Shown piece after piece: positions 60,923 through 64,000 of a DNA stretch of 64,000 nt (its first letter is position 1; every line of letters begins with the position of its first letter). The stretch lies in contig CACYQD010000011.1 of the NCBI GenBank assembly GCA_902776475.1, forward strand, positions 1-64,000, given 5' to 3'. The notes below the pieces were generated by a model. That model was not told the origin of the DNA, did not search any database, and was given only the letters and a program-made list of their open reading frames with translations. This stretch comes from an uncultured Prevotellaceae bacterium (GTDB lineage: Bacteria; Bacteroidota; Bacteroidia; Bacteroidales; Bacteroidaceae). A program made the translations under genes and the position numbers.

Positions 60923-61489
60923 TTACTTAGCTGAAGCTGACTTGCCAGACTTCCTGCGGATGACCTCACCCTTGAACAGGATACCCTTGCCCTTGTAAGG
61001 CTCAGGTTTGCGGAAAGAGCGAATTTTAGCACAGATGAGTCCGAGCAACTGCTTGTCGCAAGACTCCAAGATAATGATAGGATTCTGGTTTCTCTCTGAC
61101 TTCGTCTCCACTTTCACTTCTTCGGGAAGCATGAGGAAGATGGGATGGGTATAACCGAGAGCAAACTCCAGGAGGTTGCCCTGGTTGGACACGCGGTATC
61201 CGACACCGACGAGTTCGAGTGTCTTCTGGAATCCGGTGCTCACACCCACGACCATATTGTTGACGAGTGCACGATAGAGGCCATGGAAAGCCTGTTTCTG
61301 CTTGATGTTGACGGGACTATCCTCGTTGATGGAGAAAGTCATCTCGCCGTTCTCTATTTCGACATTGACGGACGGATCCACCTTCTGTGAGAGAGTTCCC
61401 TTGGGACCTTTCACGGTGATCACATGGTTTTCCTTCTTGATTTCCACGCCTGCTGGGATGACGATGGGCAATTTACCTATTCTTGACAT
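60923..61489 (-). CDS. rplF: 50S ribosomal protein L6
   Basis: This 188-aa protein from ATG 61489 (MSRIGKLPIVIPAGVEI) has a good Shine-Dalgarno (GGGAGG) just upstream, which rejects a longer frame overlapping rpsH. The C-terminal motif FRKPEPYKGKGILFKGEVIRRKSGKSA is the L6 signature. Confidence 0.97.
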   Translation of the reverse strand: MSRIGKLPIVIPAGVEIKKENHVITVKGPKGTLSQKVDPSVNVEIENGEMTFSINEDSPVNIKQKQAFHGLYRALVNNMVVGVSTGFQKTLELVGVGYRVSNQGNLLEFALGYTHPIFLMLPEEVKVETKSERNQNPIIILESCDKQLLGLICAKIRSFRKPEPYKGKGILFKGEVIRRKSGKSASAK

Positions 61490-61506
61490 ATTGCTTTCCT
61501 CCCTGA

Positions 61507-61902
61507 TTAATAGACGTAGCAAAGGACCTCACCGCCGATTTTCTGCTCGGCAGCCTCTTTGTCAGTCATGACACCTTTGGATGTGGATAAGATAGCGATA
61601 CCCAATCCGTTGATAACTCTCGGCATGTTTTTGTAACCCGTGTACTTACGGAGTCCAGGAGAAGAAACTCTCTGGAGCTTCTTGATGGCGTTGACCTTTG
61701 TGTTCGGGTCATACTTCAGGGCCACTTTGATGGTGCCCTGCGGTCCATCCTCAATGAACTTGTAGTTGAGGATGTATCCTTTCTCGAAGAGGATCTTGGT
61801 GATTTCCTTCTTCAAGTTTGAGGCGGGAACCTCCACGACTCTGTGGTGAGCCATGATTGCGTTTCTGAGCCTCGTCAGATAATCTGCTATTGGATCTGTC
61901 AT
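61507..61902 (-). CDS. rpsH: 30S ribosomal protein S8
   Basis: This 131-aa protein starts MTDPIADYLTRLRNAIMAHH and has the C-terminal GLGIAILSTSKGVMTDKEAAEQKIGGEVLCYVY. Standard length and position between rpsN and rplF. Confidence 0.98.
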   Translation of the reverse strand: MTDPIADYLTRLRNAIMAHHRVVEVPASNLKKEITKILFEKGYILNYKFIEDGPQGTIKVALKYDPNTKVNAIKKLQRVSSPGLRKYTGYKNMPRVINGLGIAILSTSKGVMTDKEAAEQKIGGEVLCYVY

Positions 61903-61961
61903 AAAAAATAAGATTTAATTAATCGGGACTGCCCCGACAATATTAAAAAATGAAATTGGAT

Positions 61962-62264
61962 TTACCAGCTTGCCTTCTTCACACCCGGGATGAGTCCAGC
62001 CGATGCCATCTCGCGGAATTGGATACGGGAGATGCCGAACTGACGGATATAGCCTTTTGGACGGCCAGTGATCTTGCAGCGGTTGTGCAGACGGATGGGA
62101 TTGGCGTTGCGGGGAATGCTCTGGAGTTTGCGTGCTGCCTCATAAGCCTCCATCGGGTCATCTGTAGTGGCGATGATTTTCTTGAGTGCGGCGCGCTTCT
62201 CGGCATACTTAGCCACAAGCCTTGCTCTCTTGACCTCACGGGCCTTCATTGATTCCTTTGCCAT
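61962..62264 (-). CDS. rpsN: 30S ribosomal protein S14
   Basis: This 100-aa protein has [40 protein letters not shown] and starts [24 protein letters not shown]. It is the zinc-free long form usual in Bacteroidetes. It starts three bases after the rplE stop. Confidence 0.98.
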   Translation of the reverse strand: MAKESMKAREVKRARLVAKYAEKRAALKKIIATTDDPMEAYEAARKLQSIPRNANPIRLHNRCKITGRPKGYIRQFGISRIQFREMASAGLIPGVKKASW

Positions 62265-62267
62265 GGA

Positions 62268-62822
62268 TTATGCGTTTTTAGCGTTTTTGAATGGAAGTCC
62301 AAAACCTTTGAGCAGAGCGAATCCTTCCTCGTCGGTCTTGGCGGATGTGACGAAAGTGATGTTCATACCCTGGATGCGCTCGATGTTGTCGAGGTTGATC
62401 TCAGGGAAGATGATCTGCTCCTCGATGCCGAGAGTGTAGTTGCCTCTTCCGTCGAGCTTGGTCTCAATGCCCTTGAAGTCGCGGATACGTGGCAGTGCCA
62501 CTCTGACGAGTTTCTCGAGGAACTCATACATGCGCTCTCTGCGCAGGGTCACCATGACGCCGATGGGCATCTTCTTACGGAGCTTGAAGTTGGCGATGTC
62601 CTTCTTGGAATAAGTGGCCACTGCCTTCTGTCCTGTGATGGTGGTGAGTTCGTTGACAGCCACGTCGATGAGTTTTTTCTCCTGGGTGGCGTCACCGAGA
62701 CCCTGGTTGATCACGATTTTCTTCAGTACGGGAATCTGCATGCTTGATGAGTAGTTGAACTGCTTCATCAGAGCGGGTGCGATGACCTCTGCGTATTGTT
62801 TCTTTAACTGTGCTGTATTCAT
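62268..62822 (-). CDS. rplE: 50S ribosomal protein L5
   Basis: This 184-aa protein has [52 protein letters not shown] and [25 protein letters not shown]. It binds 5S rRNA. It overlaps the rplX stop by one base. Confidence 0.98.
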   Translation of the reverse strand: MNTAQLKKQYAEVIAPALMKQFNYSSSMQIPVLKKIVINQGLGDATQEKKLIDVAVNELTTITGQKAVATYSKKDIANFKLRKKMPIGVMVTLRRERMYEFLEKLVRVALPRIRDFKGIETKLDGRGNYTLGIEEQIIFPEINLDNIERIQGMNITFVTSAKTDEEGFALLKGFGLPFKNAKNA

Positions 62823-63142
62823 TATTTGATCTCCTCCCCAGATTTTTTAGCGATACGAACTTTCTTGCCGTCCTCTGTGACCTTGATGGCGATGCGGGTA
62901 GGCTTTCCGCTCTTCGGGTCGATGAGGCTCAGGTTGGAGATATGGATAGGAGCCTCTACCTTGACGAATCCACCCTGCGGATTCTTGGCGGAAGGTTTCG
63001 AGCTCTTGGTGACGATGTTGACACCTTCGACGATGGCGCGCTGTTTCTCAACGAGCACCTTGAGCACTTTACCGGTCTTGCCCTTGTCCTCACCGGAGAG
63101 AACAATCACGGTGTCGCCTTTCTTGATATGTAACTTTGCCAT
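62822..63142 (-). CDS. rplX: 50S ribosomal protein L24
   Basis: This 106-aa protein carries the KOW motif ([24 protein letters not shown]) and [23 protein letters not shown]. Normal length and order. Confidence 0.97.
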   Translation of the reverse strand: MAKLHIKKGDTVIVLSGEDKGKTGKVLKVLVEKQRAIVEGVNIVTKSSKPSAKNPQGGFVKVEAPIHISNLSLIDPKSGKPTRIAIKVTEDGKKVRIAKKSGEEIK

Positions 63143-63166
63143 TACTATACTACTTGTTTTTAGTTA

Positions 63167-63532
63167 TTAAAGAACCTCAGGTGCGAGTGACACCACCTTC
63201 ATGTTGACAGCGCGGAGCTCACGTGCCACGGGACCGAAGATACGGCTACCGCGGAGTTCGCCTGCGTTGTTGAGCAGCACACAAGCATTGTCGTCAAAAC
63301 GGATGTAGGAACCGTCGGCGCGGCGGATTTCCTTCTTGGTGCGGACGATAAGAGCCTTGGAGACGGCACCTTTCTTCAGATCGCTTGACGGTATCACGTT
63401 CTTGACAGCGACGACGATGACATCGCCGACACTTGCATAGCGGCGTCTTGTGCCACCGAGGACTCTGATGCAGAGGGCCTCGCGTGCGCCGCTGTTGTCA
63501 CATACTGTAAGTCTTGATTCTGCCTGTATCAT
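63167..63532 (-). CDS. rplN: 50S ribosomal protein L14
   Basis: This 121-aa protein has [27 protein letters not shown] and [33 protein letters not shown]. Standard; two bases separate it from rpsQ. Confidence 0.98.
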   Translation of the reverse strand: MIQAESRLTVCDNSGAREALCIRVLGGTRRRYASVGDVIVVAVKNVIPSSDLKKGAVSKALIVRTKKEIRRADGSYIRFDDNACVLLNNAGELRGSRIFGPVARELRAVNMKVVSLAPEVL

Positions 63533-63534
63533 GA

Positions 63535-63801
63535 TTACTTAGCTTTTTCGATTATTTGAACTAGTCTCCATCTCTTGGTCTTGCTCAAGGGACGTGTTTC
63601 CATAATGAGCACTGTATCACCTACATTGGCCTCATTTTTCTCGTCGTGTGCGTGGTATTTCTTCGTTTTCTGGACGAATTTGCCATAGATGGGGTGCATT
63701 TCCTTAAACTTAGCTGCGATAACAATGGTTTTATCCATTTTGTTGCTGATCACCACACCTGTTCTTGTTTTTCTTAAATTTCTTGTTTCCATCTGAACCA
63801 T
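63535..63801 (-). CDS. rpsQ: 30S ribosomal protein S17
   Basis: This 88-aa protein has [51 protein letters not shown] and [17 protein letters not shown]. Standard; two bases from rpmC. Confidence 0.97.
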   Translation of the reverse strand: MVQMETRNLRKTRTGVVISNKMDKTIVIAAKFKEMHPIYGKFVQKTKKYHAHDEKNEANVGDTVLIMETRPLSKTKRWRLVQIIEKAK

Positions 63802-63803
63802 TG

Positions 63804-63998
63804 TTATTTTTTAAGTTCTCTCTGATGAAGTTCGGTTTTCATACGTGCGATGTCGCGACGCATCTGCCTGATCTGCATGGGGTTCTCCAGTGGAGAGATG
63901 GCGTGGTTGAGCTTGAGCTGCTGCAGTTTTGCCACTGCACCGTCGAGTCTTTCTACCAAGTCTTGGGTAGCGAGCTCCCTTATTTCATTGATCTTCAT
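63804..63998 (-). CDS. rpmC: 50S ribosomal protein L29
   Basis: This 64-aa protein reads [20 protein letters not shown] and has [28 protein letters not shown]. It is the first gene of the operon inside the window; rplP would lie just beyond the right edge. Confidence 0.97.
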   Translation of the reverse strand: MKINEIRELATQDLVERLDGAVAKLQQLKLNHAISPLENPMQIRQMRRDIARMKTELHQRELKK

Positions 63999-64000
63999 AG

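Overview
The window is from a Bacteroidales genome, most likely a Prevotella-type organism. Supporting signs are the promoters (TTTG, 19-21 bases, TAnnTTTG) ahead of many genes, weak ribosome binding sites, C10 peptidase and CotH proteins with dockerin-like tails, surface proteins ending in an 'IYNLNGQK...KGVYIINGKK' tail, a Bacteroidetes-type ECF sigma/anti-sigma/TonB-receptor trio, and an S10-spc-alpha operon carrying map and infA. Genus is inference; no rRNA or intact tRNA is present.

Bases 93-8286 are an integrated element of about 8.2 kb. It is bounded by a 19-bp direct repeat matching the 3' end of a tRNA gene and by clusters of TTGCTACA boxes inside each end. It encodes a tyrosine recombinase, two small excisionase/AlpA-like HTH proteins, a RepA-like AAA ATPase, a VirE-N/PriCT primase-like protein and five proteins I do not recognise. 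There is no visible relaxase, capsid or terminase gene. Neither end carries a tRNA body, so it probably sits in a tandem array of elements behind one tRNA gene to the left of the window.

Bases 8.4-25.3 kb are chromosomal: a Crp/Fnr regulator, a PAP2 phosphatase, the sigma/anti-sigma/receptor locus, a RING-like plus TerD-like protein, a membrane metallophosphoesterase, a large secreted protein with a 58-aa satellite ORF, a GT2 glycosyltransferase with MscS, and a CotH-dockerin protein. Bases 25.4-35.2 kb form a surface-polysaccharide region: on the minus strand GtrA, an FAD oxidoreductase, a GT-C-like protein, two acyltransferase-3 proteins, MBOAT and SGNH; on the plus strand a third acyltransferase and a TupA-like ATP-grasp protein.

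Bases 35.2-53.6 kb hold class II aldolase, five 32-bp tandem repeats, an aquaporin, a C10 peptidase, a six-gene minus operon (SpoIIM, membrane protein, DUF4129, DUF4350, MoxR, DUF58) divergent from an RDD gene, a receiver/PEP-synthase-like hybrid, NADP-type glutamate dehydrogenase and a glycine-zipper lipoprotein. Bases 53.8-64 kb are the minus-strand ribosomal operon from rpmC (L29) to rplQ (L17). In it rpsM (S13) appears broken in two places and rplR (L18) carries an in-frame insertion of about 27 residues.

All assignments come from reading the sequence; no database search was run. Start codons were often moved to internal ATGs that fit promoters or gene overlaps.
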